Below are positions 35,093 to 44,533 of a DNA stretch of 64,000 nucleotides, in pieces; position 1 is the stretch's first letter, and each line of letters opens with the position of its first letter. The notes under the pieces were generated by a model that saw nothing but the letters and a program-made list of their open reading frames with translations, had not been told where the DNA came from and ran no database searches. The position numbers and the translations under genes are program-made. Source of the DNA: Natrinema amylolyticum (lineage in GTDB: Archaea > Halobacteriota > Halobacteria > Halobacteriales > Natrialbaceae); the NCBI RefSeq assembly GCF_020515625.1, contig NZ_JAIWPJ010000001.1:248001-312000 (forward strand), read 5' to 3'.

Positions 35093-35483
35093 AACCGTCT
35101 CCCAGCGGTCACTGATATCGCGCGGTTCTCCGGCGATCGAACTTGAGAGACAGCGCCTCGTTACGACTCCGTCTCCGTGAACCCGGTTGCGACGGGTGTA
35201 AAGTGGCGTATGACCCGTTCGCTATGAAATAATGTCAGAAATATAATCTTTTTTGGAGAGGTTTTTTCATGAGTTCGAAGACCGAATTCCCCCATCGTCG
35301 CTCTCGTTTCGGAGACTTCGTCGAAGTTCGTCTCCGGCAACCGTCGACGAGCGGGTCAGTGTTCTTTCACCAATTCGCACCTCTGCACGACTTGTGCGCA
35401 CACATTACAACACCGTCTCAAAAGAAGCGGATAGAACTGGATATTCGTAAACCCCTAGTATGAGGAGTGCTTCATACCGAACA
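35093..35483. other. AT-rich intergenic stretch upstream of lrp, no supported gene
   Basis: This holds T-rich runs around 35243-35270 and a 64-codon open frame (35269-35463) with no motif or codon bias. The promoter of the downstream Lrp gene must lie here, but no clear TATA box was assigned. Confidence 0.45.
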
Positions 35484-35939
35484 ATGACCTACGAACACCT
35501 GGATTCAGATCTGGTAAACGAACTGCTCGACGACGGCCGCGCGAGTCTGCGAAGTCTCGCCGAGGAACTCGACGTCTCCGTCACCACCGTGTCGAACCAC
35601 CTCTCCGATCTCGAGGACGAGGGCGTGATCGAGGGCTACACGCCGAAGATCGACTACGACGCGGTCGGCTACGACGTGACCGCCGTCATGCAACTCAAAG
35701 CCGAAGGGAACGCGCTCCCCGAGATCACGGAGACGCTGAAGGATCACCGCCAGATGATCTCCGTCTACGAAGTTACGGGAGATTACGACGTGATCGCCAT
35801 CGGGAAGTTCAAAGATACGGACGACATGAACGACCAGATCAAGACGCTAATCACCGATCCGGATATCAATCAGTCGAATACGAGCATCGTTCTCAACGCC
35901 GTCTCCGAGAACGAACAGTTCGAACTCGACACCGAGTGA
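35484..35939 (+). CDS. lrp: Lrp/AsnC-family transcriptional regulator
   Basis: A 151-residue regulator with an N-terminal helix-turn-helix ([45 protein letters not shown]) and a C-terminal RAM ligand-binding domain ([21 protein letters not shown] ... [23 protein letters not shown]). In haloarchaea close relatives sit beside glutamine synthetase and answer to amino acids, but no glnA is next to this one in the window. The start at 35484 gives the family N-terminus MTYEHLD; eight upstream codons are excluded. Confidence 0.92.
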   Translation: MTYEHLDSDLVNELLDDGRASLRSLAEELDVSVTTVSNHLSDLEDEGVIEGYTPKIDYDAVGYDVTAVMQLKAEGNALPEITETLKDHRQMISVYEVTGDYDVIAIGKFKDTDDMNDQIKTLITDPDINQSNTSIVLNAVSENEQFELDTE

Positions 35940-36039
35940 GCAACGGGATACCGCCGGTATTCAACTCGACCCGAGATCGCGACGGTACCATTAGCCGGCG
36001 CGTCTGGCAATGACCACGGCGATCGAACGTTCCGCAAGC

Positions 36040-36048
36040 TATTAATAG
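36040..36048 (+). promoter_or_regulatory. TATA box (TATTAATAG) of the HalOD1 gene at 36071
   Basis: An AT-only nonamer 22 nt before the ATG, giving leaderless spacing. Confidence 0.55.
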
Positions 36049-36070
36049 AGCGATGTGGCGGTAGCTACCA

Positions 36071-36325
36071 ATGGGCCAATCCCTCGCAGTCGACACCGAC
36101 GAGGTGCACGAGCGGATCGTCACCGGCGTCGCGACGCTCGAGGACGCCGATCCACTGTCGTTACCACCGTTGTTCGAGGCGGTCGATCCCGATGCGCTCG
36201 CAGCGATCTTTGCGACGACGGAATCCGGCGAGCGTCGATCCGGTCGAATCGGATTTTCGTACGCCGACCACGAGATAACGGTCGAGTTCGATCAGCGCGG
36301 CGATCCCGTCGTGACGATCGACTGA
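36071..36325 (+). CDS. HalOD1-domain protein
   Basis: An 84-residue stand-alone HalOD1 (haloarchaeal output domain 1) protein. The core pattern ADPLSLPPLFEAVDPDALAAIFA, then GRIGFSYADHEITVEFDQRGDPVVTI, is the full domain. HalOD1 occurs at the C-terminus of haloarchaeal response regulators and as single-domain proteins, and is believed to be a signalling output module of unknown partner. It has its own TATA box and stands between lrp and the MOSC gene. Confidence 0.82.
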   Translation: MGQSLAVDTDEVHERIVTGVATLEDADPLSLPPLFEAVDPDALAAIFATTESGERRSGRIGFSYADHEITVEFDQRGDPVVTID

Positions 36326-36482
36326 GCGCGGCGCGGGAGTCCCCGCGAGTAGTCACTCTCTGGGATCGATCCGGCCGCTGATCGATAGCCGGCAGTGGGA
36401 GACCGCCGAGCCGTGAACGCGCGTTGCAATTCGATCCCGTTCGAAAGAAGACTGATAGGGGACCGGCCGGTACGTGGCGGTA

Positions 36483-37262
36483 ATGGCACGACTCAACCGG
36501 CTCAGGGTCTATCCGGTGAAGGGGCTCGACGGCATCGATCTCGAGGCGGCCGACGTCCTCGAGGGCGGAACGCTGGCCCACGACAGGGAGTTCGCGCTGT
36601 TCGATCCCGACGGCGATGTTTTCAACGGCAAGCGGACGGATCGAGTGCACGCGCTCGATACCGAGTACGATCCCGTGACGGGCACGCTCGCGGTCGAGAC
36701 GCCCGACGGCGAGGAACGGCAGTTCGATCTCGAGGCCGACCGTGAGACCGCCGAATCCTGGTTCAGCGAGTTCTTCGACGCGGAGCTCTCGCTCGAGCGG
36801 GACACGTCGCTGGGGTTCGTCGATCGGCGTGAGATGGGGCCGTCAGTCGTCAGTACGGCGACGCTCGAGACGGTCGCGTCCTGGTTCGACGAAATGAGCG
36901 TCGAGAGCGCTCGGCGGCGAATCCGGGCGAACATCGAGGTGTCAGGCGTCGACCCGTTCTGGGAGGATCGGTTTGTCGGCGCGGACGCGCCGGCGTTCGA
37001 GATCGGTGACGTTCGGTTCGAGGGGGTGACGCCCTGTGGACGGTGTGTCGTCCCGCAGCGGGATCCCGATACCGGGGAGCCGATCGCGGAGTTTCAGTCG
37101 CAGTTCGTTCGAAAGCGGGAGGAAACGTTCCCCGAGTGGGCGGACGCCGACGCGTTCGACCACTACTACTCGCTGATGATCATCACGCGCGTTCTCGAGG
37201 CCGATCGCGGCGAGACGCTCCGCGTCGGCGACCCGGTCGAAATCGAGTCGGCGGCTCAGTGA
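36483..37262 (+). CDS. MOSC-domain protein (YcbX-like)
   Basis: A 259-residue protein with an N-terminal MOSC beta-barrel domain (RLNRLRVYPVKGLDGIDLEAADVL) and a C-terminal MOSC domain. It has the diagnostic cysteine segment FEGVTPCGRCVVPQRDPDTGEPI and ends in LRVGDPVEIE. Relatives in the YcbX/mARC group bind molybdenum cofactor through the conserved Cys and reduce N-hydroxylated compounds. No ferredoxin domain is fused here, so a separate electron donor would be needed. Its 3' end overlaps the convergent small gene by 7 bp. Confidence 0.88.
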   Translation: MARLNRLRVYPVKGLDGIDLEAADVLEGGTLAHDREFALFDPDGDVFNGKRTDRVHALDTEYDPVTGTLAVETPDGEERQFDLEADRETAESWFSEFFDAELSLERDTSLGFVDRREMGPSVVSTATLETVASWFDEMSVESARRRIRANIEVSGVDPFWEDRFVGADAPAFEIGDVRFEGVTPCGRCVVPQRDPDTGEPIAEFQSQFVRKREETFPEWADADAFDHYYSLMIITRVLEADRGETLRVGDPVEIESAAQ

Positions 37263-37585
37263 TCGATTCCGGGCCGCTGGAACGTCGTCTCTGCGTCCCC
37301 TCGGTGCTCGGTCGAACCGTCCAGCGCGTCCTCGAGTTCCGGCGCGGCCAGCACGCCGTTTCGCTCGGGGCCGTCCGGTCGGCGGAAGTAGTAGGTCTCG
37401 GCACAGCCGGCGACCAATTCGGAGAGCGGTCGGTCCTCGTCGTGGACGACCGAGACGAGATCACCCGTCACCGCGACCAGCGCCGCGTCGTCGGGTTTGT
37501 AGAGCGCGTCTCGGAGTTCGCTGACAGTGCTATCGGCCGGCAGTTCGAGGGTAACGCCGTCGACGGTCGCCCATCGCGTCTCCAT
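37256..37585 (-). CDS. Small protein with beta-grasp-like pattern, unknown function
   Basis: A 109-residue protein. Residues 1-70 read like a ubiquitin-type beta-grasp fold: two strands around ATVDGVTLELP, helix STVSELRDALYKP, strand ALVAVTGDLVSVVHDED, then LSELVAGCAETYYFRRP. The C-terminal 35 residues are polar. It does not end in a Gly-Gly motif, so it is not an obvious conjugated modifier. The structural suggestion is inference. It overlaps the MOSC gene tail to tail by 7 bp. Confidence 0.6.
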   Translation of the reverse strand: METRWATVDGVTLELPADSTVSELRDALYKPDDAALVAVTGDLVSVVHDEDRPLSELVAGCAETYYFRRPDGPERNGVLAAPELEDALDGSTEHRGDAETTFQRPGIDH

Positions 37586-37762
37586 ACCCGATCGTTCGGG
37601 CGTGACGTTCTATACGATTGTGCCCGCAGACACAGGCCGATCGCGGCGTCCCGGTCGATGACAGCGCTCGCTCGTGCCGATCGGTCGGATCGCCGGCATG
37701 CGGTCGGAGCCCCCAGCAGGGCCAGTGCGATAAAGTAGACGCAGTTGGAGAACCGAAACGTG

Positions 37763-38560
37763 ATGGGTGATCGAACGGGGGACGAGATCGAGATGCTCGA
37801 GTACGTCACACGCTCACCGACCCGAGTACGGATCCTCGAGACGCTGGCAGCGGAGGGTGACGTTTCGAGAGACGCGTTGCGAACGGTTGTCGACGTCGTG
37901 CGAACGACGCTCCAACGGAATTTAGACGGGTTGGCGGAGCGGGGGCTGCTCCGCGAACGGGACCGACGATACGAGCTCACGTCGGCCGGTGCCCTCGTGG
38001 CGACGGCAGTGACGACGGCCGTCGACCGGGTCGGAGCGGCGATTCGGTTGCGGCCGGTGCTCGAGCGAATTCCGGCGACCGAACTCGGGTTCGATCTCGA
38101 GCGGCTGGTCGACGCGACGGTCGTCGAGTCCACTACGGCGAACCCCTACGCTCCGGTCGAGCGTCACGCGGCGAGCCTGGCCGACGCGGCACACGTCAGA
38201 GCGATACTGCCCGCGACGGGGGCGAACCCGCTCGAGACGTCACGGGAGGCCATCGAATCGGGGGCCGTGTTCGAGTTGCTGGTCACGGAGTCGGTTGCCG
38301 AGACGCTGCGGACGGACCCAGCGATCGCGGACACCTTCGCGGCGATGGTCGATGCGGAGTCGCTTTCCGTCTCGATCGTCGAGGACGAGATCCCGTTCTA
38401 TCTGGGGGTCGTCGACGACGCCGTCCAGATCGGTGTCCACGACGAGAGCGGACTGCCGACGGCGCTCTTGGAGTCGACCGACGCGCGAGTCAGAGAGTGG
38501 GCGATCGGTCGGTTCGAGACCCTCGCGGAGCGAGCGACCGAGATGGATATCGACGAGTAG
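37763..38560 (+). CDS. HTH regulator with C-terminal DUF1724/FilR1-like domain
   Basis: A 265-residue regulator. Residues about 5-75 are a winged helix (EMLEYVTRSPTRVRILETLAAEGDVSRDALRTVVDVVRTTLQRNLDGLAERGLLRE). The rest is the alpha/beta domain seen in haloarchaeal and methanogen regulators of the DUF1724 group (HAASLADAAHVRAILPATG, VSIVEDEIPFYLGVVDDAVQIGVHDESGLP, REWAIGRFE). Its ligand is unknown. The ATG at 37763 is chosen over a TTG six codons upstream. It is flanked by a convergent small gene and a 370-bp intergenic stretch, and no target is suggested by context. Confidence 0.8.
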   Translation: MGDRTGDEIEMLEYVTRSPTRVRILETLAAEGDVSRDALRTVVDVVRTTLQRNLDGLAERGLLRERDRRYELTSAGALVATAVTTAVDRVGAAIRLRPVLERIPATELGFDLERLVDATVVESTTANPYAPVERHAASLADAAHVRAILPATGANPLETSREAIESGAVFELLVTESVAETLRTDPAIADTFAAMVDAESLSVSIVEDEIPFYLGVVDDAVQIGVHDESGLPTALLESTDARVREWAIGRFETLAERATEMDIDE

Positions 38561-38929
38561 CCGCCGGCGGCGAGTATCGGCGACGGATAGCAGTCGGTGG
38601 CGGACCGATCGCGGCGCGTGCACGCCGTGCACGCGGTGTACGGAATACACTGATACCGTTTCGTCCCGACGACTACGATGCGGTAGGTGGAGATCCTCGA
38701 ACGCCGCAGACGGCCACCGGATGGGGGAGGCAGGCCGACGGATACGGCTGGCCGGTGCGACGCCGATCTCCGGTTCCGACCCGCCCCGGAACCGCCTTTC
38801 GTTCTCAGCAGTCGTCGGTGAATCGGTCGTTCGTTCCGAGCCGAACCGAGAGCGCATCAGCCGCGAGTCCGCCTCGAGGCGGCGATCGGATCAGGAAACG
38901 CTTAGGGCATCGCGTCCGGTATCCCGAGT
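38561..38929. other. Intergenic stretch without a supported gene
   Basis: Long open frames cross this region on both strands but are Arg/Ser-rich shadows. It contains an inverted repeat at 38636-38650 and a short GTGCACGCCGTGCACG tandem palindrome just before it. Confidence 0.45.
38636..38650. repeat. Inverted repeat GTGTA-CGGAA-TACAC
   Basis: 5-bp arms with a 5-bp spacer, 76 bp after the HTH gene, next to a GTGCAC-rich palindromic run (38618-38633). It could be a terminator hairpin or a regulator site. Confidence 0.3.
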
Positions 38930-39157
38930 GTGAGCGAAAATCGCGTCGTTCAGGGGAGAATGGTGACGGCCGAAAAACTCGCGGAGCTCGTCGAGGGCGA
39001 CTCCGTGATGGAAGTCGATTCGATCGAGGAGGCCGACGAGGAGTGCCCGGAGTGCGGCGGGAACGTACTGAAGGTCGTCTACATGCCGTCGGTCACCGAA
39101 CTCGTCACCGGCTGGAAGTGCCAAGACTGCGACTGGAGCGAATCTGATCGCGATTGA
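38930..39157 (+). CDS. Small zinc-ribbon protein
   Basis: A 75-residue protein with GTG start. The N-terminal part is VVQGRMVTAEKLAELVEGDSVMEVDSIEEA. The C-terminal zinc ribbon is CPECGGNVLKVVYMPSVTELVTGWKCQDCDW, with two CxxC knuckles 25 residues apart. Haloarchaea carry many such single-ribbon proteins, probably nucleic-acid or protein adaptors. The start is supported by good codon use from the GTG on and by the absence of a better ATG. Confidence 0.75.
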   Translation: MSENRVVQGRMVTAEKLAELVEGDSVMEVDSIEEADEECPECGGNVLKVVYMPSVTELVTGWKCQDCDWSESDRD

Positions 39158-39422
39158 GCCGACCACGCCGAGTATCGACGGCCGAACGATAGCGACCGCT
39201 GTCCTCGCGAGAACACGCCTCGCCCGAACTGACTGCGACGCCGTCCCCTTCCCGATCCGCGACCGACGCCGACATCGACGGTCGCGCGTCGAGCTAAATC
39301 TATCCGACGAGTGACCCGTCACCCGAGTTCACCGACGATTCTCATCACGGGGAAGGGCACCGGGATCGTCCGCTCGAGGCGGCGAAGCCGCTCCTATAGC
39401 AGCGGCCAGAGAGCCGGGATCG

Positions 39423-39692
39423 TCAGGGTTTCAACGGGAGTTCGGCTCGCCCGTCGGTGCGCATGACCGCTCTGTTGCGATCGGGCCACGCCAGCAATCG
39501 GTTTCGCAGGAGAGCGCCGTCGTCCGTCTCCGGATCGTAGCCGCCGAACGTCGCCGTAAGCGTCAGGACGATCCAGCCGCCGTACCCCAGAAACACGGTT
39601 ACGGGCACCAACACGACGATCGAGACGACCGCCTTCACCACCCGCTCGACGAACGGATCATCCGCCGTCTCCGATTCGCCAGTGGTTGCCAT
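39423..39692 (-). CDS. Small membrane protein, unknown function
   Basis: An 89-residue protein: acidic N-terminus, one long or two short hydrophobic helices (VVKAVVSIVVLVPVTVFLGYGGWIVLTLTATF), then a polar tail DGALLRNRLLAWPDRNRAVM. The start is ATG at 39692; the frame continues upstream with no likely coding content. It ends the minus-strand pair with the UbiA-type gene 103 bp upstream. Confidence 0.65.
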   Translation of the reverse strand: MATTGESETADDPFVERVVKAVVSIVVLVPVTVFLGYGGWIVLTLTATFGGYDPETDDGALLRNRLLAWPDRNRAVMRTDGRAELPLKP

Positions 39693-39795
39693 ACGCTTCG
39701 TTCGCCGTCCTCGAGTAACAATCCGGGTGCGTCCCGTCGCGGCGCTCCGTTCCGAGGGCTGACCTATCGCGTCCGCAGTCGACTGACCGCGGGCG

Positions 39796-40668
39796 TCACC
39801 AGACCAGCCACTCGAGCGCGAGGACGACGGCGGCGAGAAAGACGTGTTCGCCGTCGACGACGAACCCGTAGTACAGCGGGCCGCGGTCGGTGGTCGCGAA
39901 GGGGACGTACGCACAGACGTAGGCGTTCATCGCGAGCACGACGAGGAACTCGCGCGGAACCGCGCCGCCGACGACGAGGGCGACCACCGCCGCTGCGACG
40001 GCGACGGTCGCCAGCAGCGACAGGATGCGGGTCCGGTGCGGACCGAACAGGTTGGGGACCGTCGGGATCCCCTCCGCGCGGTCGCCCTCGATGTCCTTCA
40101 CATCGAAGATCACCGCGGCGATGGTGATCATGGTCGTGATATAGGCGAAGAGAAACAGGATCTCCGGCGAGCGCAACTGACCGTAGTAGTAGCCGACGCC
40201 GAGCGGGATCGCGCCCCAGGCGAATCCGACCACGAGGTTTTTCACGAGAAAGATCTGCTTGACCCCGCCGACGGAGTACAGGAACACGACCGCGAGCGGG
40301 AGGAGCATGTACACCGCACCGGGGAGCGCGAGCGCGACGGCGATTCCGACCGCGGCGACGTAGAGCGCGATTCCCGCGGACAGCCAGAGCGTCCCGTACC
40401 GCTTGGTAAAGGCCGCGCGCTGTGGCACGTTCTGTTCGTCCTCCTCGAGGTCGGTGAACCGGTTGACGGTGTAGACGAACATCGTCGCCGCGAAGACGAT
40501 GAACAGCGGCAGGGGCTCGAGGGGCAGGTCCGCGAGGAGGACGGTCGTGACGGCGACGCTGACCGTCGCCAGCGAGATGAAGAGGTTACTGTGGACCAGA
40601 AACCGAAGGGCGGTCGTTATCGATGACACCCAACCCGACGTTCGATGCGTTGCGGTAGGGTTCCTCAC
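39796..40668 (-). CDS. UbiA-superfamily prenyltransferase (second, not EboC-like)
   Basis: A membrane prenyltransferase of about nine helices. The first Asp motif is TVNRFTDLEEDEQNVPQRA and the second DVKDIEGDRAEGIPTVPNLFG, both in classical positions for UbiA enzymes that join a prenyl diphosphate to an aromatic, glycerol-phosphate or carotenoid acceptor. The motifs differ from the EboC-like gene at 28449. No quinone or carotenoid genes are adjacent. The start is uncertain: ATG at 40761 overlaps a TATA-like box, so GTG at 40668 (used here) or 40629 is more likely. The catalytic part begins near LRFLVHSNLF. Confidence 0.8.
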   Translation of the reverse strand: MRNPTATHRTSGWVSSITTALRFLVHSNLFISLATVSVAVTTVLLADLPLEPLPLFIVFAATMFVYTVNRFTDLEEDEQNVPQRAAFTKRYGTLWLSAGIALYVAAVGIAVALALPGAVYMLLPLAVVFLYSVGGVKQIFLVKNLVVGFAWGAIPLGVGYYYGQLRSPEILFLFAYITTMITIAAVIFDVKDIEGDRAEGIPTVPNLFGPHRTRILSLLATVAVAAAVVALVVGGAVPREFLVVLAMNAYVCAYVPFATTDRGPLYYGFVVDGEHVFLAAVVLALEWLVW

Positions 40669-40760
40669 GACGGTGCGCCTCGTCTCGAGGTAGCGGCCGG
40701 CAGACGTTTGAATGCTGTGTCGATCCCGTCGATCCGTCGTTCGGTCGACTTCCCGAACCA

Positions 40761-40770
40761 TAAAATACGA
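40761..40770 (-). promoter_or_regulatory. TATA-like box (TCGTATTTTA) upstream of the UbiA-type gene
   Basis: An AT-rich decamer on the minus strand. It overlaps the most upstream ATG candidate of the downstream gene, which argues for a later start codon. Confidence 0.45.
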
Positions 40771-41016
40771 TGAGATCGTGCGAGCTTCACCCACGACGGA
40801 CCGATCGATCGGAATTTACTCGGATTCGTACTACTGGAAAAACGACTACTCGTAGTGGGAATTCGGGACCGAGTTCGGACGTGCGGGAAGGTCACACCCA
40901 CCTTCAGTTGAAAACCCACACAAAGAGGGGCGATGAGAAAACGGTACGGCGGTAACGCACCCGGTGTAGTCGATACACGTCGATCGATCTCCGGTGGCGA
41001 GTGGAAACTGGCAGGA

Positions 41017-41022
41017 TTTAAG
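41017..41022 (+). promoter_or_regulatory. TATA-like box (TTTAAG) of sucC-sucD
   Basis: TTTAAG lies 28 nt before the sucC ATG at 41050. It matches the box and spacing seen before the regulator gene at 5054. Confidence 0.5.
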
Positions 41023-41049
41023 CAAGGTCGGCACGCCCGTTCGAATGGC

Positions 41050-42201
41050 ATGAAATTACACGAGTATCAGGCGAAGAACGTCTTCGCCGATGCCGGGATT
41101 CCGACGCCGGACTCACAGCTCGCGTCCGACGTCGACGGCGTCGTATCCGCGGCTGAGGAGATCGGGTATCCAGTCGCAGTGAAAGCGCAGGTACAGGTCG
41201 GCGGCCGAGGCAAGGCCGGCGGAATTAAACTCGTTGAGGACGCAGACGAGGCTCGGGACGCGGCCTCCCAGATCCTCGGCATGGATCTGAAGGGGTATCA
41301 CGTCGATCGCGTCCTCGTCGAGGAAGCGGTCGACTTCGTGAACGAACTCTACGTTGGGATCACGATGGACCGCGGCGAGGGCAAACCCGTCGCGATGGTC
41401 TCGACCAAGGGCGGCGTCAACATCGAGGAGGTCGCCGAGGAAGATCCCGAGGCGATCGCCCGCGAACACATCGATCCCTCCTTCGGGATGCATCCCTACC
41501 AGGCCCGCAAGGCCGTCTACGACGCCGGCGTCGATCAGTCGATCGCGCGCGACGTCTCGAGCGTTCTCACGACGCTCTACCAGCTCTGGGACGACAAGGA
41601 CGGCGCCGACGCCGAGATCAACCCGCTGATGGTCACCAGCAATAACGAGGTCATCGCGGCCGACGCCGTGATGAACATCGACGAGGACGCGCTGTTCCGC
41701 CAGCCCGAACTCGCCGAGATGGAGGAGGAAGCGGCCGGCGGCGACGAACTCGAGCAGAAGGCCGACGAGTACGGCTTCGACTACGTCCGCCTCGACGGCA
41801 ACGTCGGCATCATCGGCAACGGTGCGGGCCTCGTGATGACGACGCTCGACCTGGTCGATCACTACGGCGGCAAACCCGCCAACTTCCTGGACGTCGGTGG
41901 CGGCGCGAAGGCCGCCCGCATCGCGAACGCGCTCGACATGGTGTTCTCCGACGACAACGTCGATTCGGTCGTCTTCAACATCTTCGGCGGCATCACGCGC
42001 GGCGACGAGGTCGCCCGCGGGATCAACGAGGCGCTCGAGCAGTTCGACGAGATCCCCAAGCCGGTCGTCGTCCGACTGGCCGGGACCAACTGGGAGGAAG
42101 GCATGGAAATTCTCAACGAGGACCTCGTGACGGTCGAACAGACCCTCGAGGACGCGGTCCAGCGTGCCGTCGAGTACGCTGGGGAGGTGAACGACCAATG
42201 A
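41050..42201 (+). CDS. sucC: Succinate-CoA ligase (ADP-forming) beta subunit
   Basis: A 383-residue ATP-grasp subunit of succinyl-CoA synthetase, which makes ATP from succinyl-CoA in the citric acid cycle. [18 protein letters not shown] is the standard opening. The nucleotide site is [21 protein letters not shown], Mg2+ ligands lie in DAEINPLMV, and the CoA-facing segment is [31 protein letters not shown] followed by [15 protein letters not shown]. The frame is open 39 codons upstream, but the start at 41050 is fixed by family alignment and by a TATA-like box 28 nt before it. It overlaps sucD by 4 bp. Confidence 0.96.
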   Translation: MKLHEYQAKNVFADAGIPTPDSQLASDVDGVVSAAEEIGYPVAVKAQVQVGGRGKAGGIKLVEDADEARDAASQILGMDLKGYHVDRVLVEEAVDFVNELYVGITMDRGEGKPVAMVSTKGGVNIEEVAEEDPEAIAREHIDPSFGMHPYQARKAVYDAGVDQSIARDVSSVLTTLYQLWDDKDGADAEINPLMVTSNNEVIAADAVMNIDEDALFRQPELAEMEEEAAGGDELEQKADEYGFDYVRLDGNVGIIGNGAGLVMTTLDLVDHYGGKPANFLDVGGGAKAARIANALDMVFSDDNVDSVVFNIFGGITRGDEVARGINEALEQFDEIPKPVVVRLAGTNWEEGMEILNEDLVTVEQTLEDAVQRAVEYAGEVNDQ

Positions 42202-43070
42202 GCGTACTAGTCGACGACGACACGCGCGTCGTGGTACAGGGCATCACCGGCGGGGAAGGCAAGTTCCACGCCGAACAGATGATGGAGTACGGCACCAACG
42301 TCGTCGCCGGTGCGGTCCCCGGCAAGGGCGGCCAGGAGGTCAGCGGCGTGCCGGTCTACGACACGGTCCACGAGGCCGTCGACGAGGAGAACGCGGACAC
42401 GTCCGTGATCTTCGTCCCGCCGGCGTTCGCCGGCGACGCGGTGTTCGAATCGCTCGACTCGGATCTCGACCTCGCGGTCGCGATCACGGAGGGCATTCCG
42501 ACCCAGGACATGGCGCGAGTCAACAAGCGCCTCTCCGAGACCGATACCCGACTCATCGGTCCGAACTGTCCCGGTCTCATCACGCCCGGCGAGGCCAAAC
42601 TGGGCATTCTCCCCGGCAACATCTTCGCCGAGGGGAACGTCGGTCTCGTCTCCCGCTCGGGGACGCTGACGTATCAGGTCGTGGACAGCCTGACCAACCG
42701 TGGTATCGGCCAGACGACCGCCATCGGTATCGGCGGCGACCCGATCATCGGCACCGACTTCGTCGACGCCCTCGAGCTGTTCGAGGACGATCCCGACACC
42801 GACGCCATCGTCATGTGCGGTGAGATCGGTGGCGAGGACGAGGAGGAAGCGGCCGCGTTCATCGACGACTACGTCGACACGCCGGTCGCCGGCTTCATCG
42901 CCGGCCGTACCGCACCGCCGGGCAAGCGGATGGGCCACGCCGGTGCGATCGTCTCCGGCTCCGGAACGGGCACTGCAGAGAGTAAGATCAGCGCCCTCAA
43001 CGACGCCGGCGTCCCCGTCGGCGACACTCCCGAGGAAGTCGCCGACCAGATCGAAGAGTTCCTCGCGTAA
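42198..43070 (+). CDS. sucD: Succinate-CoA ligase (ADP-forming) alpha subunit
   Basis: A 290-residue CoA-binding subunit. [23 protein letters not shown] begins the CoA-binding Rossmann domain, and [22 protein letters not shown] and [12 protein letters not shown] continue it. The phospho-acceptor histidine is in [22 protein letters not shown]. Length and motifs are normal. It is coupled to sucC by an ATGA overlap. Confidence 0.96.
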   Translation: MSVLVDDDTRVVVQGITGGEGKFHAEQMMEYGTNVVAGAVPGKGGQEVSGVPVYDTVHEAVDEENADTSVIFVPPAFAGDAVFESLDSDLDLAVAITEGIPTQDMARVNKRLSETDTRLIGPNCPGLITPGEAKLGILPGNIFAEGNVGLVSRSGTLTYQVVDSLTNRGIGQTTAIGIGGDPIIGTDFVDALELFEDDPDTDAIVMCGEIGGEDEEEAAAFIDDYVDTPVAGFIAGRTAPPGKRMGHAGAIVSGSGTGTAESKISALNDAGVPVGDTPEEVADQIEEFLA

Positions 43071-43250
43071 CGCTGCCGTCTCGCGCTCGCGTCCGCCGCG
43101 CGGTCGCGAGCAGTCGCGCGGTATCTCGTCTTTTTCGACGCGACTCGACTCGAGCCACGTAGTTCCCGAGTCGCCGGTACCGAGACTGCCGAGGGCTCCC
43201 CGTCACTCTCTCGCAGTACGATCATAGTCGCCCGGCGCGTCACCGTCGGT

Positions 43251-43406
43251 ATGCCAGTCTGGCTCGAGTGTGATCGCTGTGGCTCCGAGCAGACGATCCC
43301 GGAGCGACCGGACGATCCGGAAAGGGGCGGGACGCAGTGTCCCGAGTGCGGTGGGAAGTCGTACACGGTCCGGCGGGCCGGACTCGCGTGGCATCCCGAG
43401 GGGTGA
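43251..43406 (+). CDS. 51-residue zinc-ribbon protein
   Basis: A short gene starting at ATG 43251 and stopping at TGA 43404-43406. The product opens [20 protein letters not shown] and continues to a second knuckle in [17 protein letters not shown], giving CxxC ... CxxC with 18 residues between. This is a compact zinc ribbon of the rubredoxin/'TFIIB-like' size, and codon third positions are GC-rich. The gene is easily missed because of its length. Its role is unknown. Confidence 0.65.
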   Translation: MPVWLECDRCGSEQTIPERPDDPERGGTQCPECGGKSYTVRRAGLAWHPEG

Positions 43407-43528
43407 CGCGCTCGAGAGCGACGAGTCGAGGCGGTCGAGACGCATCGGTACGGACCGCCGCGGACGGAAGCGCCGCGACGTCGGCATCGAAAACAGTCCG
43501 TTCGGTGGGAGAGCGACCGAGGGTGAAT

Positions 43529-44533
43529 TCAGAACAACCCGCCGAGCAGCGATCGCAGCCGGCCGAGTAGTCCCGACGGTTCGTCGTCGGCTGCGGTCGC
43601 GTCCTCTGTCTCGTCGACCGCAGTCTCGGTTTCACTTTCAGTTTCAGTCTCGGTCTCGGCGTCTGCAGCCTCGGTCTCCTCAGTGACGGTATCGCTCTCC
43701 GCGTCGTCACCATCGCAGTCGGTCGGCCCTGGGTCGACTGCTGGCGCGTCCGACTCGGGGTCGAGACTCGAGCCCGCGTCGTCGCTCCGGGCCGCCGTGT
43801 CGGCGCTCGGGTTCGACGGCGTCTCAGGAGCGGCGTCGGCATCGACCGCAGTTGCGGTGTCGCTCCCCGAGTCTGTGTCAGTCACAGTAGCGACATCGGA
43901 CTCGATGGCATCGGCGGACCCGTTTCCAATGGCGGACTCGCTATCAGCGGACCCGTTCTCGACGCCGGACTCGCCGTCGGATGACTCGTCGACGGTTCCG
44001 GGAGCAGTCGCTGTCGGTGCGTCCGAGTCGTCGTCACCGTCGACGGACGGCGTTTCCGCGTCGGCTCGCTCGAGTTCTTCGTCCGTCCCGGTGAGATCAG
44101 TGGACTCGTTGTCCCGTGGATCGTCGGACTCGTCGGCGTCGACCCAGAGGAACTCCTGATCTTTCGTGCGGTCGGTGAGCAGCAACTCTGTCAACTCTCC
44201 GTCATCGACCACGAACTCGTCGTCGACTGACGTCGCCGGGTTGGACTCCGGTTCGTCCGCGCTCGCGATGATGTCGTCCGGACTCTCGTCCGCGAGTACA
44301 TCGTCGGCACCGCCTTCATCAGCCCCTTCAGTCCGGAGCTGATCGAAGACGGCGGCGGCCGTCCTGTCCTCGATACCACCCGTTTCCGGCCGGTCGGTTT
44401 CGTCCTCCACCGCCGACTCCGTCCGGTCCTGGTCACCCATGTCGGTCTCCTCGAACTCTCCGAACAGTTCGTCGGCGCTCGAGCCCACGTCGAACCCGCC
44501 GTCGCCCGGACTGTCTGTTGTACTGTCTGTCAT
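43529..44533 (-). CDS. Highly acidic, disordered protein with hydrophobic C-terminus
   Basis: A 334-residue protein dominated by Asp, Glu, Ser, Thr and Ala, with almost no predicted fold except around residues 80-130 (FDQLRTEGADEGG ... VVDDGELTELLLTDRTKDQEFLWVD). It ends in GLLGRLRSLLGGLF, an amphipathic helix able to bind membrane or a protein partner. Alternating Thr/Glu and Ser/Asp runs indicate repeat expansion. No signal peptide is seen. An AT-rich box (AAAATTAAAG, about 40 nt upstream on the minus strand) may be its promoter. No known family was recognised. Confidence 0.65.
   Translation of the reverse strand: MTDSTTDSPGDGGFDVGSSADELFGEFEETDMGDQDRTESAVEDETDRPETGGIEDRTAAAVFDQLRTEGADEGGADDVLADESPDDIIASADEPESNPATSVDDEFVVDDGELTELLLTDRTKDQEFLWVDADESDDPRDNESTDLTGTDEELERADAETPSVDGDDDSDAPTATAPGTVDESSDGESGVENGSADSESAIGNGSADAIESDVATVTDTDSGSDTATAVDADAAPETPSNPSADTAARSDDAGSSLDPESDAPAVDPGPTDCDGDDAESDTVTEETEAADAETETETESETETAVDETEDATAADDEPSGLLGRLRSLLGGLF

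Noticed and set aside
35269-35463. A 64-codon frame in the AT-rich gap before lrp
   Set aside because: It has no codon bias, motif or clear start context, and ends just before the Lrp start.
37256-37585. The small beta-grasp-like protein as a SAMP-type ubiquitin-like modifier
   Set aside because: It does not end in the Gly-Gly needed for conjugation and has a long polar tail.
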